A stretch of DNA of 64,000 nucleotides. It comes from Aeromonas sanarellii. Its GTDB lineage: Bacteria > Pseudomonadota > Gammaproteobacteria > Enterobacterales > Aeromonadaceae. A program made the position numbers and the translations under genes. The notes under the pieces are model-generated. The model ran no database searches. It was not told where the DNA came from and saw only the letters and a list, made by a program, of their open reading frames with translations. Where the stretch lies: positions 1-64,000 of the forward strand of contig NZ_CDBN01000087.1 in the NCBI RefSeq assembly GCF_000820085.1, in the 5' to 3' direction. This document shows, piece by piece, positions 37,852 to 50,978 of the stretch. How positions within the stretch are numbered: position 1 is the stretch's first letter; every line of letters starts with the position of its first letter.

Positions 37852-38865
37852 CTACTCCTCGTAACCGTTCGGGTTGGCGGACTGCCAGCGCCAGCTGTCG
37901 GCGCACATGGCCGCGAGATCCCGGCTGGCGTGCCAGCCCAGCTCACGCTCGGCCTTGGCCGGGTCTGCCCAGCACTCGGCGATGTCGCCGGGGCGCCTTG
38001 GCTCGATGCGATAGGGCAGGGGGCGGCCGCTGGCCGCCTCGAACGCCGCCACCATCTGCAGCACGCTCTGGCCCTGGCCGGTGCCCAGGTTGTAGGCATG
38101 GACGCCGCCCTTGTGGGTGCAATGCTGCAGCGCCTTGACGTGGCCCTCGGCGAGATCCATCACGTGGATGTAGTCGCGTACCCCTGTGCCATCCGGGGTT
38201 TTGTAATCGTTTCCAAACACCGAGAGGCAGTCACGGCGACCGATGGCGACCTGGGTCAGAAAGGGCATGAGGTTGTTCGGGATGCCCTGGGGATCCTCTC
38301 CCAGGGTGCCGGACTCGTGGGCGCCGACCGGGTTGAAGTAGCGCAGCAGGGTCATGCTCCAGTGGGGCTCGGCAGCCTGCAGATCCTCGAGGATCTCCTC
38401 GATGATCAGCTTGGATCGCCCATAGGGATTGGTGGCGCTGCGGGGGAAGTCTTCGCGGATGGGCACGCTTGCCGGGTCACCGTAGACGGTGGCCGAGGAG
38501 CTGAACACCAGGTTGTGGACCCCGGCGCGTTTCATGGCCTGCAGCAGCACCAGGGTGCCGCCGAGGTTGTTGTCGTAGTAGTCGAGGGGAATGCGGGTCG
38601 ACTCGCCGACCGCCTTGAGGGCGGCGAAGTGGATCACGGCCCCTATCTCCTGCTCGGCGAAGATGCGATCCAGCAGGGCCGGGTCGCGGATGTCCCCCTG
38701 GTAGAACGCGGGCGCCTGCCCGCTGATGGCGGCGATGCGTGTCAGCACGCCGGTCTTGCTGTTGCACAGGTTGTCCACCACCACGGGCTCCATGCCTGCG
38801 GCCTGCAAGGCCAGGCAGGTGTGGCTGCCGATATAGCCGCAACCGCCGGTGACCAGTACTTTCAT
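37852..38865 (-). CDS. galE: UDP-glucose 4-epimerase
   Basis: The 337-residue short-chain dehydrogenase family enzyme interconverts UDP-galactose and UDP-glucose. The NAD-binding motif is [10 protein letters not shown] at residues 7-16, catalytic residues are SSSATVYG and YGRSK (Tyr and Lys), and the C-terminal substrate domain ends GWHASRDL. The start at 38865 follows GGAGAAGAGG; a GTG four codons earlier is less likely. It is first in galETKM, and a consensus GalR operator lies upstream at 38960-38975. Confidence 0.97.
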   Translation of the reverse strand: MKVLVTGGCGYIGSHTCLALQAAGMEPVVVDNLCNSKTGVLTRIAAISGQAPAFYQGDIRDPALLDRIFAEQEIGAVIHFAALKAVGESTRIPLDYYDNNLGGTLVLLQAMKRAGVHNLVFSSSATVYGDPASVPIREDFPRSATNPYGRSKLIIEEILEDLQAAEPHWSMTLLRYFNPVGAHESGTLGEDPQGIPNNLMPFLTQVAIGRRDCLSVFGNDYKTPDGTGVRDYIHVMDLAEGHVKALQHCTHKGGVHAYNLGTGQGQSVLQMVAAFEAASGRPLPYRIEPRRPGDIAECWADPAKAERELGWHASRDLAAMCADSWRWQSANPNGYEE

Positions 38866-38959
38866 CCTCTTCTCCACCCTTGGATCCTCACACAGGAAAG
38901 TCTGAGAAGGAGTCTAGCCGAGGGGTTGGAAGGTAAACTGTGATCCGGTTAACGGTTTT

Positions 38960-38975
38960 GTGTAAACGATTACAC
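38960..38975. promoter_or_regulatory. GalR/GalS operator between galE and galR
   Basis: GTGTAAACGATTACAC fits the GalR/GalS consensus GTGnAAnCGnTTnCAC at every fixed position. It lies between the divergent galE and galR/S genes, 95 bp from the galE start and 106 bp from the regulator start, so it can control both. Confidence 0.9.
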
Positions 38976-39080
38976 TTGTTTTTGTCGTCACGAATGCCGT
39001 GTGGTGACTTTTTCCCCTGTTATCAGGGACATTGCCCGGTATAATGCGTCATATCGAACCGTGAAATAAGTGAAAACAGC

Positions 39081-40085
39081 ATGAGCACCATCAAGGATGT
39101 CGCCCGTTTGGCCAATGTGTCGGTGGCAACGGTTTCACGGGTGATGAACAATTCACCCAAGGCCAGCGCCGCCTCCCGCGAGGTGGTGCTGAAGGCCATG
39201 GCCGAACTGGGCTACACCCCCAACGCCAACGCCCGGGCCCTGGTCAGCCAGACCTGCGACACCATGGGCGTGGTGGTGGGCGACGTGGCCGATCCCTTCT
39301 TCGGTGCCCTGGTCAAGGGGGTGGCGACGGTGGCGGTCGAGCAGGGGTTGCACCTCCTGATGGGTAATGGTTTTCACCGAGCCCAGCAGGAGCGGGAAGC
39401 GATCGAGCTGCTGATCGGCAAGCGTTGCGAGGCGCTGGTGGTGCACAGCAAGGCGCTCGGCGACGAGGAACTCATCGACTATGCCCTGCGGGCCCCCGGC
39501 ATGGTGCTGATCAACCGCGACATCCCGAGCCTGCGGGGGCGCTGCATCGCCCTCAACAACCGTCAGGGGGCCGCGACCGCGACCCGCCATCTGCTGGAGC
39601 TGGGGCACCGCCACATCGCCTTCCTGAGCTCGGATCACGCCATCGAGGATGCCTTGCTGCGCCATCAAGGCTATCAGGACGCCCTGGCCGAGGCGGGGTT
39701 GAGCGCCGATCCCGAGCTGGTGGAGAGCGGCATGCCCAATGAGGAGGGTGGGGAGCGCGCCATGCTCAACCTGCTGGCCAAGGGGCTGCCCATCACGGCT
39801 GTGGTGGCCTACAACGATGCCATGGCGGCGGGGGCCATCTCGGTGCTGGCGGACAACGGCTTCAAGGTGCCGGAGGAGGTCTCGGTGGTGGGGTTCGATG
39901 ACATCATCTACGCCAGATACTTGCGGCCCAAGCTCTCCACCATGCGCTATCCCATCGAGCTGATGGCGGCGCAGGCGGCCAAGCTGGCATTGCAGCTCGC
40001 TGCGGGGGAGAGCGAGTCGGTGCAGAGCCGCATCTACACTCCGACCCTGATCAACCGTCACTCGGTCGCTCCCGTCAGGCCCTGA
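39081..40085 (+). CDS. galR: GalR/GalS-type galactose repressor
   Basis: The 334-residue LacI-family protein has an HTH TIKDVARLANVSVATVSRVMNN and a sugar-sensing domain similar to GalS (TMGVVVGDVADPFFGALVKG, ALVVHSKALGDEELID, PGMVLINRDIP). It probably represses galETKM, lacZ and mglBAC, since matching operators precede each, and D-galactose would be the inducer. GalR and GalS are hard to tell apart; the symbol is a choice. A TATAAT at 39040-39045 may be its -10. Confidence 0.88.
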   Translation: MSTIKDVARLANVSVATVSRVMNNSPKASAASREVVLKAMAELGYTPNANARALVSQTCDTMGVVVGDVADPFFGALVKGVATVAVEQGLHLLMGNGFHRAQQEREAIELLIGKRCEALVVHSKALGDEELIDYALRAPGMVLINRDIPSLRGRCIALNNRQGAATATRHLLELGHRHIAFLSSDHAIEDALLRHQGYQDALAEAGLSADPELVESGMPNEEGGERAMLNLLAKGLPITAVVAYNDAMAAGAISVLADNGFKVPEEVSVVGFDDIIYARYLRPKLSTMRYPIELMAAQAAKLALQLAAGESESVQSRIYTPTLINRHSVAPVRP

Positions 40086-40506
40086 TCCTTCCCGCCCATT
40101 TCACCTGCGACGGGGCCGTCCCCTGCGTCTGCACCAGCGCAGGCGGGGGCTGACTCCTCCATCCCGCGTCCATCGCTGCGTCCGGGCTGCGACAGCTCTC
40201 ACCGCGGCGACAGCGCTTTGGCGCGCCTAAGATGGGGTCACAGCCGCCATCTACCCTAGTCTCTGCGCCATCATCAGCATCACTGCACCCTCAGGGCCGG
40301 GTGCGCTTCTATGCCGTCTCCGGCCCGTGGAACCGCGGCTGCATGGGCTTCCACCCCTGCCAGCCAGCGCCCTGGCCCCGCCGTGTGCCAGCGAAGCCTG
40401 TGCACCTGCGGTACGCCACTCGGCCCGACTGGCTGCCGACGCCCCGGTGTGGCGGCCCTTTACCCCTATTTATCCGATTTTTACTCCGCTTTACTTAACA
40501 AAATAT

Positions 40507-40522
40507 GTGTAATCGTTTACAT
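40507..40522 (+). promoter_or_regulatory. GalR operator of lacZ
   Basis: GTGTAATCGTTTACAT fits the GalR/GalS consensus except for the final base. It is immediately upstream of the CRP site, so control of lacZ by GalR rather than a LacI is implied. No lacI is present beside lacZ. Confidence 0.8.
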
Positions 40523-40525
40523 CTG

Positions 40526-43680
<3,155 letters not shown>

Positions 43681-43701
43681 ATGGGCTAGTCTTTCATGGA
43701 G

Positions 43702-43719
43702 AGGCCTCGAAAGAGGCCT
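43702..43719 (+). terminator. Hairpin after lacZ
   Basis: The stem AGGCCTC / GAGGCCT is closed by a GAAA tetraloop 22 bases after the stop. The U-tract is weak. Confidence 0.5.
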
Positions 43720-43769
43720 TAACTTACATAACTATTTAATTTTTAACAATATTGCTTCTATGTAACAGA

Positions 43770-43785
43770 GTGTAAACGTTTTCAT
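43770..43785 (+). promoter_or_regulatory. GalR/GalS operator of mglBAC
   Basis: GTGTAAACGTTTTCAT matches the GalR/GalS consensus except for the last base. It lies just upstream of the CRP site of mglB. Confidence 0.8.
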
Positions 43786-43787
43786 TT

Positions 43788-43803
43788 TGTTGCCATGATC
43801 ACA
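43788..43803 (+). promoter_or_regulatory. CRP site of mglBAC
   Basis: TGTTG-CCATGA-TCACA has one perfect half-site. Placed at -41.5 it predicts a start near 43837, with TACATT (43826-43831) as -10. Confidence 0.55.
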
Positions 43804-43898
43804 GACCGTCACACAACAAACTGATTACATTAGGCTGGCGCCAGTTCACATGGTGTACAGCATTCCCTACAAAAACAGATAGAGATCGGAGCATAACA

Positions 43899-44885
43899 AT
43901 GAAAAAACTCACGACAGTTGCCACCTTGCTGATGGGACTGATGGCGGGAGCCCAAGCCCAGGCCGATACCCGTATCGGTGTCACCGTCTACAAGTATGAC
44001 GACAACTTCATGGCCGTGGTGCGCAAGGCCATCGAGAAGGAAGCGGCAGCCAATCCCGGCGTGGAGCTGCTGATGAACGACTCCCAGAATGACCAGTCCA
44101 AGCAGAACGACCAGATCGACGTATTGCTGGCCAAGGGCGTGAAGGCGCTGGCCATCAACCTGGTCGACCCGGCGGCGGCCCCTGTCGTGATCGAGAAAGC
44201 CCGTGCGGACGAGATCCCCGTGGTGTTCTACAACAAGGAACCGAGCGCAGCCGATCTGGCCAGCTACGACAAGGCCTACTACGTAGGGACCGACTCCAAG
44301 GAGTCCGGCATCATCCAGGGCGAGCTGATCGCCAAGCACTGGAAGGCCCATCCCGAGTGGGATCTGAACAAGGATGGCGTCATCCAGTTCGTGCTGCTCA
44401 AGGGAGAGCCGGGCCACCCGGATGCGGAAGCCCGTACCACCTACGTCGTCAAGACCCTGAACGACGGCGGCGTCAAGACCGAGCAGCTGCACATGGATAC
44501 CGGTATGTGGGATACCGCCATGGCCAAGGACAAGATGGATGCCTGGATCTCCGGCCCCAACGCCAACAAGATCGAAGTGGTCATCGCCAACAACGACGGC
44601 ATGGCAATGGGCGCTGTTGAATCCCTGAAGGCCCAGGGCAAGACTGCCATCCCGGTGTTCGGCGTCGACGCCCTGCCGGAAGCCCTGGCCATGGTCAAGA
44701 GCGGCGCCATGGCGGGCACAGTGCTGAACGATGCGGCCAACCAGGCCAAGGCCACCTTCGAGCTGACCAAGAACCTGGCGGAAGGCAAGCCGGCCGGTGA
44801 AGGCACCAACTGGAAGATCGACAACAAGGTCGTGCGTGTTGCCTACGTGGGCGTGGATAAAGACAACCTGTCCCAATTCGAGTAA
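43899..44885 (+). CDS. mglB: Galactose/glucose-binding periplasmic protein
   Basis: The 328-residue precursor has a signal peptide ([20 protein letters not shown]) and the type I periplasmic-binding fold: [32 protein letters not shown], the calcium loop [10 protein letters not shown] and [16 protein letters not shown]. It captures galactose and glucose for MglAC. In E. coli the same protein presents sugar to the Trg chemoreceptor, and here a chemoreceptor gene follows mglC. A strong attenuator hairpin lies directly downstream. Confidence 0.96.
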   Translation: MKKLTTVATLLMGLMAGAQAQADTRIGVTVYKYDDNFMAVVRKAIEKEAAANPGVELLMNDSQNDQSKQNDQIDVLLAKGVKALAINLVDPAAAPVVIEKARADEIPVVFYNKEPSAADLASYDKAYYVGTDSKESGIIQGELIAKHWKAHPEWDLNKDGVIQFVLLKGEPGHPDAEARTTYVVKTLNDGGVKTEQLHMDTGMWDTAMAKDKMDAWISGPNANKIEVVIANNDGMAMGAVESLKAQGKTAIPVFGVDALPEALAMVKSGAMAGTVLNDAANQAKATFELTKNLAEGKPAGEGTNWKIDNKVVRVAYVGVDKDNLSQFE

Positions 44886-44896
44886 TTCCCACCTCC

Positions 44897-44926
44897 AGGG
44901 CAAGGGAGATCCCTTGCCCTTTTTTC
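44897..44926 (+). terminator. Intercistronic attenuator between mglB and mglA
   Basis: A perfect 10-bp stem AGGGCAAGGG / CCCTTGCCCT with a 4-base loop is followed by TTTTT. It should cause partial termination and give excess MglB over MglA/C. Confidence 0.85.
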
Positions 44927-44937
44927 AACCAGATGTG

Positions 44938-46458
44938 ATGGCTGATATGACAACACGGCAACAATCAGAATGGCTGTTGGAGATGATTGACGTCAGTAAA
45001 AGCTTTCCCGGCGTCAAGGCACTCGATAATGTCAATTTACGGGTCCGTCCTCATTCTGTGCATGCGTTGATGGGCGAGAATGGCGCAGGGAAGTCCACGC
45101 TGCTCAAGTGCCTGTTCGGCATCTACGAGAAGGATCAGGGCAAGATCTTCTTCAAGGGCGAGGAGGTCAACTTCACCTCGTCCAAGGAGGCGCTGGAGAA
45201 CGGTGTCTCCATGGTGCACCAGGAGCTGAACCTGGTACTGCAACGCACCGTGATGGACAACATGTGGCTCGGCCGCTATCCCACCAAGGGGTGGTTCATC
45301 GATCACGGCAAGATGTATGACGACACCAAGCGCATCTTCGAAGAGCTGGACATCGACATAGACCCGCGAGTCAAGGTCGGCACGCTGTCCGTCTCCCAGA
45401 TGCAGATGATCGAGATCGCCAAGGCATTCTCCTATGACGCCAAGATCGTCATCATGGACGAACCCACCTCCTCCCTGACCGAGAAGGAGGTCAACCACCT
45501 CTTCAAGATCATCAACAAGCTCAAGGAGAAGGGGTGCGGCATCGTCTACATCTCCCACAAGATGGAAGAGATCTTCCAGCTCTGTGACGAGATCACCATA
45601 TTGCGGGATGGCCAGTGGGTGGCGACCCAGTCCCTCGAAGGGCTCACCATGGACAAGATCATCGGCATGATGGTCGGCCGCGAGCTCACCCAGCGCTTCC
45701 CGGAAAAAACCAACCAGCCGAAAGAAGTGATCCTCGAGGTCGAACACCTGACGGCCAAGAACCAGCCTTCCATCAAGGACGTGACCTTCAACCTGCACAA
45801 GGGGGAGATCCTCGGCATCGCCGGTCTGGTGGGGGCCAAGCGCACCGACATCGTGGAGACCCTGTTCGGCATTCGCGAGCACAGCGAGGGGAGCATCAAG
45901 CTTCATGGCAAGGAGGTCGCCAACCGCAACGCCCACGAGGCGATCCAGAATGGCTTCGCCCTGGTCACCGAAGAGCGCCGCTCCACCGGGATTTACTCCC
46001 GTCTCGATATCGCCTTCAACTCCCTGATCGCCAACATGGACAACTACAAGGGATCCATGGGGCTGCTCAGCGACAACAAGATGAAGAGCGATACCCAGTG
46101 GGTCATCGACTCCATGCGGGTCAAGACGCCGACCCAGCAGACCCAGATCGGCTCCCTGTCCGGCGGCAACCAGCAGAAGGTGATCATCGGCCGCTGGCTG
46201 CTGACCCAGCCGGAGATACTGATGCTGGACGAACCGACCCGCGGCATCGACGTGGGGGCCAAGTTCGAGATCTACCAGCTCATCCTGGAGCTGGCGAAGA
46301 AGGACAAGGGCATCGTCATCATCTCGTCCGAGATGCCGGAACTGCTCGGGATCACCGATCGCATCCTGGTCATGAGCAATGGCCGGGTCGCCGGGATCGT
46401 CAACACCAAAGAAACTGACCAGAGCGAGATCCTGCGCCTGGCATCTCTGTACCTATAA
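44938..46458 (+). CDS. mglA: Galactose ABC transporter ATPase (two ABC domains)
   Basis: The 506-residue ATPase (E. coli 506) has two ABC halves. The first has Walker A GENGAGKS, signature [14 protein letters not shown] and [12 protein letters not shown]. The second has a degenerate Walker A ([10 protein letters not shown]), signature [14 protein letters not shown] and [15 protein letters not shown]. This is typical of CUT2 sugar transporters. Start 44938 gives the exact E. coli length; 44947 is possible. It energises MglC. Confidence 0.95.
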   Translation: MADMTTRQQSEWLLEMIDVSKSFPGVKALDNVNLRVRPHSVHALMGENGAGKSTLLKCLFGIYEKDQGKIFFKGEEVNFTSSKEALENGVSMVHQELNLVLQRTVMDNMWLGRYPTKGWFIDHGKMYDDTKRIFEELDIDIDPRVKVGTLSVSQMQMIEIAKAFSYDAKIVIMDEPTSSLTEKEVNHLFKIINKLKEKGCGIVYISHKMEEIFQLCDEITILRDGQWVATQSLEGLTMDKIIGMMVGRELTQRFPEKTNQPKEVILEVEHLTAKNQPSIKDVTFNLHKGEILGIAGLVGAKRTDIVETLFGIREHSEGSIKLHGKEVANRNAHEAIQNGFALVTEERRSTGIYSRLDIAFNSLIANMDNYKGSMGLLSDNKMKSDTQWVIDSMRVKTPTQQTQIGSLSGGNQQKVIIGRWLLTQPEILMLDEPTRGIDVGAKFEIYQLILELAKKDKGIVIISSEMPELLGITDRILVMSNGRVAGIVNTKETDQSEILRLASLYL

Positions 46459-46473
46459 AGACAGGAAGACATT

Positions 46474-47484
46474 ATGGAGTCGGCTAAAAATTTCAACCTG
46501 ATGCAGGCGCTTAAAGAGAACGGCATCTATGTGGTGCTGCTGGTGTTGCTCATGATCATCGTGATCAAGGAGCCCTCCTTCCTCAGCCTCACCAACCTCA
46601 GCAACATCCTGACCCAGTCCTCGGTGCGGGTCATCATCGCCCTCGGGGTGGCGGGCATCATCATCACCCAGGGCACCGACCTGTCGGCCGGTCGCCAGGT
46701 CGGCCTGGCGGCGCTGATCGCGGCCACCATGCTGCAGGCCCTGACCAACGTCAACAAGGTATTCCCGACCCTGGGTGAAGTGCCCATCCCCGCAGTGATC
46801 CTGCTGGTGTGCGTGGTGGGGGCCCTGATCGGCCTGGTCAACGGCCTGATCGTGGCCTACCTGAACGTGACGCCCTTCATCACCACCCTGGGCACCATGA
46901 TCATCGTCTACGGCATCAACTCGCTGTACTTCGACTCCGTGGGCGCCTCCCCGGTGGCCGGCTTCGATCCCCGCTTCTCCAACTTTGCCCAGGGGTTCAT
47001 CCGGATTGGCGGGTTCAAGCTCTCCTACCTGACCTTCTATGCGGCCATCGCCAGCGTCTTCGTCTGGGTGCTGTGGAACAAGACCCGCTTCGGCAAGAAC
47101 ATCTTCGCCATCGGCGGCAACCCGGAGGCGGCCAAGGTGTCCGGCGTCAACGTCGCCGTCAACCTGGTGATCATCTACGCCCTGGCCGGTGTCTTCTATG
47201 CCTTCGGCGGCATGCTGGAAGCGGGCCGCATCGGCAGCGCCACCAACAACCTCGGCTTCATGTATGAACTCGACGCCATCGCGGCCTGCGTGGTGGGTGG
47301 GGTGTCGTTCGCCGGCGGTGTGGGCACTGTCGCCGGTGTGATCACCGGCGTACTTATCTTCACGCTGATCAACTATGGTTTGACCTACATAGGGGTCAGC
47401 CCTTACTGGCAGTTCATCATCAAGGGTGGCATCATCATTCTGGCGGTCGCGCTGGACTCCATGAAGTACGCCAAGAAGAAGTAA
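46474..47484 (+). CDS. mglC: Galactose ABC transporter permease
   Basis: The 336-residue CUT2 permease has about ten hydrophobic segments and the family blocks [39 protein letters not shown] and [14 protein letters not shown]. It is the membrane channel of the Mgl system, 15 bp after mglA. Confidence 0.96.
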   Translation: MESAKNFNLMQALKENGIYVVLLVLLMIIVIKEPSFLSLTNLSNILTQSSVRVIIALGVAGIIITQGTDLSAGRQVGLAALIAATMLQALTNVNKVFPTLGEVPIPAVILLVCVVGALIGLVNGLIVAYLNVTPFITTLGTMIIVYGINSLYFDSVGASPVAGFDPRFSNFAQGFIRIGGFKLSYLTFYAAIASVFVWVLWNKTRFGKNIFAIGGNPEAAKVSGVNVAVNLVIIYALAGVFYAFGGMLEAGRIGSATNNLGFMYELDAIAACVVGGVSFAGGVGTVAGVITGVLIFTLINYGLTYIGVSPYWQFIIKGGIIILAVALDSMKYAKKK

Positions 47485-47492
47485 GCATTGGC

Positions 47493-47526
47493 AGAGAGGG
47501 CTGGAGCAATTCCGGCCCTTTCTCTC
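47493..47526 (+). terminator. Imperfect hairpin between mglC and the chemoreceptor gene
   Basis: AGAGAGGGC pairs with GCCCTTTCTCT with a small bulge and is followed by a pyrimidine-rich tract that runs into the ribosome site of the next gene. Partial read-through from mgl into the chemoreceptor gene is plausible. Confidence 0.4.
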
Positions 47527-47542
47527 TGGAGGGACCCATCCC

Positions 47543-49276
47543 ATGCCATTCAAAGTCAAGATCAACGTCCTCCTGCTGCTCGCCATCCTGGCCACCATCG
47601 GCACCGCCTGGTTCAGCGTCAACCATTTCATCAGCGGGTACATCCGCACCCAGGCCACCCAGAACATCAACGAGCAGATAACCCTGGTCAGGGAGAAGCT
47701 GGCGGGGGACATCAACCAGAGGGTGTTGCTGGCGGCCAACCTCAATCTCGGGGTGACCAGCGTCAAGAAAGCCCTCCAGGAGACCGGCTTTCACAACATC
47801 GTCAAGATCATCGGCGACATGGCATTCGACGTGAACGGGGTGATCGACGACAAGGCCAGGGTCGAGGCCCTGCGCAAACAGATCCCGGCCGCCAACAACC
47901 AGATCACCGTCAGCCCGCTGGAGCAGCTGGACGGCAAGCCGGTGATCTCCATCCTGGTACCCCGTGGTGCCGATTCCGCCTACCTCTACTACCTCGACAT
48001 GAGCGAGTTCAAGACGCTGCTGGCGAAGGTGAGCGGGGAGGGGCGCTACTTCTCCCTCACCGACAGCCAGGGCCGGGAGCTCTACAGCAGCAAGCCCGGG
48101 GGAGAGACGGAGAGCCGTCCCAACACGCTGGATATCCGGGGCAGCAGCTGGACCCTGACCGGCTATATCGACCTCGATTACATCCGGGCCATGACCCAGG
48201 CGCTCAACCGCAAGATCACCCTGGCCCTGCTCGGGGTCGCGGCCCTGGTGCTGGTGATCTCCATGATGGCGCTCAACCTGGCCTATAGACCCATCCTCTC
48301 CCTGCGGGATCTGGTGCAGGAGTTGTCCCAGGGCAACGGCGATCTGACTCGCCGGCTCACGGTGACCAGCAAGGACGATCTCGGCCAGATCTCGGCGGGT
48401 ATCAACCGCTTCATCGAGCAGTTGCAGGAGATGATGGGGGAGGTACGGCAGGCCAGTGGCCAGCTCAACGAGGGGATTTCGGATCTCGCCAGGCAGACGG
48501 GCTCGGCACAGGGGCTGCTGGCCGAGCATGTGCGAGAGACGGAGCAGGTGGTCACCGCCATCAACGAGATGAGCCGCACCGCCGTCTCGGTGTCGGAGAG
48601 TGCGGCCAGCACGGCCCAGCTCACCGGCCAGAGCCAGCAGCTGGCCAACCAGTCGCGTCAGGTGGTGGATCAGGCCATGGCCAGCGTGACCGCCCTGGTG
48701 ACCGAGGTGGAAGCCACGGCACGTTCCATCGAGGCCATGCAGCAGGACGTGCAGCAGATCGGCTCCATCCTCGGGGTCATCGGCGGCATCGCGGAACAGA
48801 CCAACCTGCTGGCCCTCAACGCCGCCATCGAGGCGGCCAGGGCCGGGGAGCAGGGGCGCGGTTTTGCGGTGGTGGCGGACGAGGTGCGCTCCCTGGCGGG
48901 ACGTACCCAGAAGAGCACAGCCGAGATCCAGACCATGCTGACCCGGTTGCAGAGGGGCACCCAGACAGTGGTGACCGCCATGGGCAACACCCGGCAGAGC
49001 TGTCAGGATGCGGCGGAAAACACCAGCAAGGTGAATGCGTCGCTGGATCTGATGGCGGGGGAAGTGGTGGAGATCAACGATCTCATCAGCCATATCGCCA
49101 CGGCTGCGGAGCAGCAGAGTGCCGTCGCCGAGGAGATCAACCGCAACATGAGCGCCATCGCCGAGGTGATCACCCAGCTCAAGGGCAATGGGGAGCGGAC
49201 CGCGCACAGCTCGACCGCCATGCAGCGCACCTATGACAGGCTGAGGGAGATAGTGGGGCACTTCCGGCTGGAATAA
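47543..49276 (+). CDS. Methyl-accepting chemotaxis protein linked to mgl
   Basis: The 577-residue receptor has one N-terminal membrane helix ([18 protein letters not shown]), a periplasmic ligand domain at about residues 30-225, and a second helix ([20 protein letters not shown]). A HAMP region ([14 protein letters not shown]) leads into a long coiled coil with the universal hairpin tip [35 protein letters not shown]. No C-terminal CheR-tethering pentapeptide is seen. Position 58 bp after mglC suggests galactose/glucose taxis through MglB, by analogy with Trg. The start follows GGAGGGACCCATCCC. Confidence 0.9.
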   Translation: MPFKVKINVLLLLAILATIGTAWFSVNHFISGYIRTQATQNINEQITLVREKLAGDINQRVLLAANLNLGVTSVKKALQETGFHNIVKIIGDMAFDVNGVIDDKARVEALRKQIPAANNQITVSPLEQLDGKPVISILVPRGADSAYLYYLDMSEFKTLLAKVSGEGRYFSLTDSQGRELYSSKPGGETESRPNTLDIRGSSWTLTGYIDLDYIRAMTQALNRKITLALLGVAALVLVISMMALNLAYRPILSLRDLVQELSQGNGDLTRRLTVTSKDDLGQISAGINRFIEQLQEMMGEVRQASGQLNEGISDLARQTGSAQGLLAEHVRETEQVVTAINEMSRTAVSVSESAASTAQLTGQSQQLANQSRQVVDQAMASVTALVTEVEATARSIEAMQQDVQQIGSILGVIGGIAEQTNLLALNAAIEAARAGEQGRGFAVVADEVRSLAGRTQKSTAEIQTMLTRLQRGTQTVVTAMGNTRQSCQDAAENTSKVNASLDLMAGEVVEINDLISHIATAAEQQSAVAEEINRNMSAIAEVITQLKGNGERTAHSSTAMQRTYDRLREIVGHFRLE

Positions 49277-49352
49277 GGTCTGGTCGTGGACACCCTGGCC
49301 GACAGCGCCGTGGCCGGGGTGACCCACCAGCGGGCAGGAGTGAAAAATGCCC

Positions 49353-49626
49353 AAAAAAGATGGGGGCGACTCGCGTCGCCCCCGATAGTCTTATCGCTCA
49401 GATCCTTGAACGAAGTTGCTCCCTGCAATCCCTGACTATACCTCTTCCTTTAGGTTTCCCCTTCCCAATCCTTTGGGGTGTCCTTTAGCCATCATGGCCT
49501 GACGAGTCATCCTTTCCCGTCGCACTTTCTCCGTCCTGGGAGGTGTCCTTTACCACATCCTGTGGTGAGTCCATTTGCCCAACCCTGGCAGCCAGTCTTC
49601 CTGACCGACTTCATTGCGTCCGTGCA
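49353..49626 (-). ncRNA. csrB: CsrB/CsrC-family sRNA (CsrA-sequestering)
   Basis: On the minus strand a ~274-nt transcript contains about 17 GGA motifs, many as AGGA in small hairpins (AAGGACACC, CAGGATG, AAGGATG, CAGGGATT). Near its 3' end it has CAGGGAGCAAC, a block also found near the 3' end of E. coli CsrB. It ends in a strong terminator (GGGGGCGAC / GTCGCCCCC stem, then TCTTTTTT). It has no open reading frame of note. CsrB-type RNAs titrate the translational regulator CsrA. Whether it is CsrB or CsrC cannot be decided from one copy. Confidence 0.85.
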
Positions 49627-49632
49627 GGAGTA

Positions 49633-49660
49633 ACTATAAGGATTTCGCGCAGGGCGACAA
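49633..49660 (-). promoter_or_regulatory. Promoter of the CsrB-type sRNA
   Basis: The minus strand shows -35 TTGTCG (49655-49660), a 16-base spacer and -10 TATAGT (49633-49638), placing the start near 49624-49626. Confidence 0.65.
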
Positions 49661-50055
49661 CGGCATGTTGAAAAACGTTTTTTCTCAACTCGTTTCTCGC
49701 GAAATGATATAGAGATTATTTTGTTATTAATCATTGTGTTGTCGGTGTTGCTTGTGGTTTTTTCACGCTTATCTTCCGACTATGGCGAGAATTTTTATGG
49801 CGTTTTACTCACTCATGTAATGGCGAATGTCTCACAGGCCGTTTACCTGGGGTTCAGAAATGTCGGCGCTACCGGTGTCGATCGCAGATGGGCGCATGCG
49901 GGAGCCGACATCCAGGGGCGTGATGTCGGCCCAATGGCAATCCCGGGGGATTGAAGCGACGGGTCTGGATGGGGGCGAGGGCGAACGAGGGAGGGGAATG
50001 GCATCACCCAAGAGGAGTGCATCCCCCCTTGGGTGAGAGGACGTGGGTGGGAGGA

Positions 50056-50232
50056 TCAGTGGTGCTGGCTGCCGCCATACCATTGGCAAAGGTAGGCGGG
50101 CACCAGCATCTGGGGTGCCTGGTCGACATGGCATACCACCAGCGGCATGGCGGGGGCGCCCTGGGCGTGGACCAGGGCCGGGGCCATGGGCAGGACCAGG
50201 GCGACGAGCAGAAACAGCGACTTGATCTTCAT
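50056..50232 (-). CDS. Small exported protein, unknown function
   Basis: A 58-residue product starts MKIKSLFLLVALVLPMAPALVHA, a clear signal peptide with an AxA-type cleavage site (VHA). The mature ~35 residues contain two Cys (VVCHVD and YLCQWYGG) that could form a disulfide. The ribosome site AAGGAGATAACC is strong, which supports translation. The family is not recognised. A CRP-like palindrome lies 28 bp upstream. Confidence 0.7.
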   Translation of the reverse strand: MKIKSLFLLVALVLPMAPALVHAQGAPAMPLVVCHVDQAPQMLVPAYLCQWYGGSQHH

Positions 50233-50259
50233 GGTTATCTCCTTGATGACAGAAAAGCG

Positions 50260-50275
50260 TGTGATCCCGATCACT
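50260..50275 (-). promoter_or_regulatory. CRP-like palindrome upstream of the small exported protein
   Basis: TGTGA-TCCCGA-TCACT matches the CRP consensus at 9 of 10 core positions. It lies only 28 bp before the start codon, so on this gene it would act near or over the promoter, possibly as a repressor site. Confidence 0.55.
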
Positions 50276-50794
50276 TTCTGAGTTAAGGCGAACCACGGGT
50301 TGGTGCAAGGCGCTGCAATAAATTCAACTAATGAAAAAACTTTGAATCCCGGCTGCAATGGCGCTGATGAGAATACTCCCGCCGGGATGCGTCCAAAATG
50401 CATATCCATATAAAAGACATGGCGTGAAAGCCGTGGGCGCGAAGCCTGCCGTGCGACCTGGCGCAAATGCCATGATCTGGAACAAAAGATGGATTATTCA
50501 ACCGGAATGGCGAAAGTGACTATTTATGTGGTGAACTCAAGGGGAGTGAATGACGATAAATTCATGGAGAGATATAAAAAATTCAAAAACTGAAATGGAT
50601 TATTTTATATTGCTGATTTCCAAGTGATTTTAAAACAATGGCTATCTCTTTATGGATAATGAAAATGAATGAAAACGCTATCTTGCCGGGATTTTACGGG
50701 CGTTTTTTGCTTGTTTATGCCATGACGACCCTGGGGCAAATATCGTTTATGTACACTCCGTCATAAATTAACTCCGGAATTTATGCAGTCTGAG

Positions 50795-50808
50795 TTGAAT
50801 GTGATCAA
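50795..50808 (+). promoter_or_regulatory. FNR/ANR-type box of the arc operon
   Basis: TTGAA-TGTG-ATCAA matches the FNR consensus at 9 of 10 positions and is 170 bp upstream of arcA. Anaerobic FNR/ANR control of arginine deiminase operons is well known in other proteobacteria. Confidence 0.65.
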
Positions 50809-50920
50809 TGTCTAAGTTTGATGTGACCTCCAGTCCTAATCTCTGCGTCGAAAGGCAAGGGCAGGATAGAACATAAGCCGAATACCCTACATAAAGAATA
50901 TCCCGCCTTAGCCACGAGCC

Positions 50921-50941
50921 TGAATAGAAGGAATCTATTCA
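50921..50941 (+). promoter_or_regulatory. Candidate ArgR-type inverted repeat before arcA
   Basis: TGAATAG and CTATTCA form perfect 7-bp arms separated by 7 bases, 37 bp before the arcA start. Each arm resembles an ARG-box half (TGAAT/ATTCA), but the spacing is wider than a standard 18-bp box. Confidence 0.4.
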
Positions 50942-50978
50942 ATCACTCGCAGGGACCACTGCTAGACGGAATATAATC

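Larger units (their letters stand above)
49277..50055. other. Intergenic region holding a CsrB-type sRNA
   Basis: This 779-bp region contains the sRNA at 49353-49626 and its promoter. The A+T-rich stretch 49680-49830 upstream probably carries its activator sites. A hairpin with arms TCACCCAAG / CTTGGGTGA (50004-50036) follows the small gene at 50056-50232 but lacks a U-tract. Nothing else is supported. Confidence 0.6.
50233..50978. other. Control region upstream of the arginine deiminase operon
   Basis: This 746-bp, A+T-rich region contains a CRP-like site, an FNR-type box (50795-50808), an inverted repeat CATAAATT/AATTTATG (50762-50785) and an inverted repeat TGAATAG/CTATTCA (50921-50941). 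A 33-codon frame at 50665-50766 (MNENAILPGFYGRFLLVYAM...) is possible but has no strong ribosome site. No further gene is supported. Confidence 0.5.

Noticed and set aside
49816..49836. Dyad TGTGAG-N9-ATTACA as a UvrY/GacA box for the sRNA
   Set aside because: The spacer is 3 bp longer than the consensus N6, so it is mentioned only as tentative.
49721..49954. A 77-codon plus-strand frame with a hydrophobic N-terminus, starting with TTG
   Set aside because: No ribosome site, it overlaps the upstream control region of the CsrB-type RNA, and its C-terminal half looks non-coding.
50665..50766. A 33-codon frame (MNENAILPGFYGRF...) upstream of arcA
   Set aside because: No convincing ribosome site and no arginine-rich leader character; kept only as a remark in the control-region entry.
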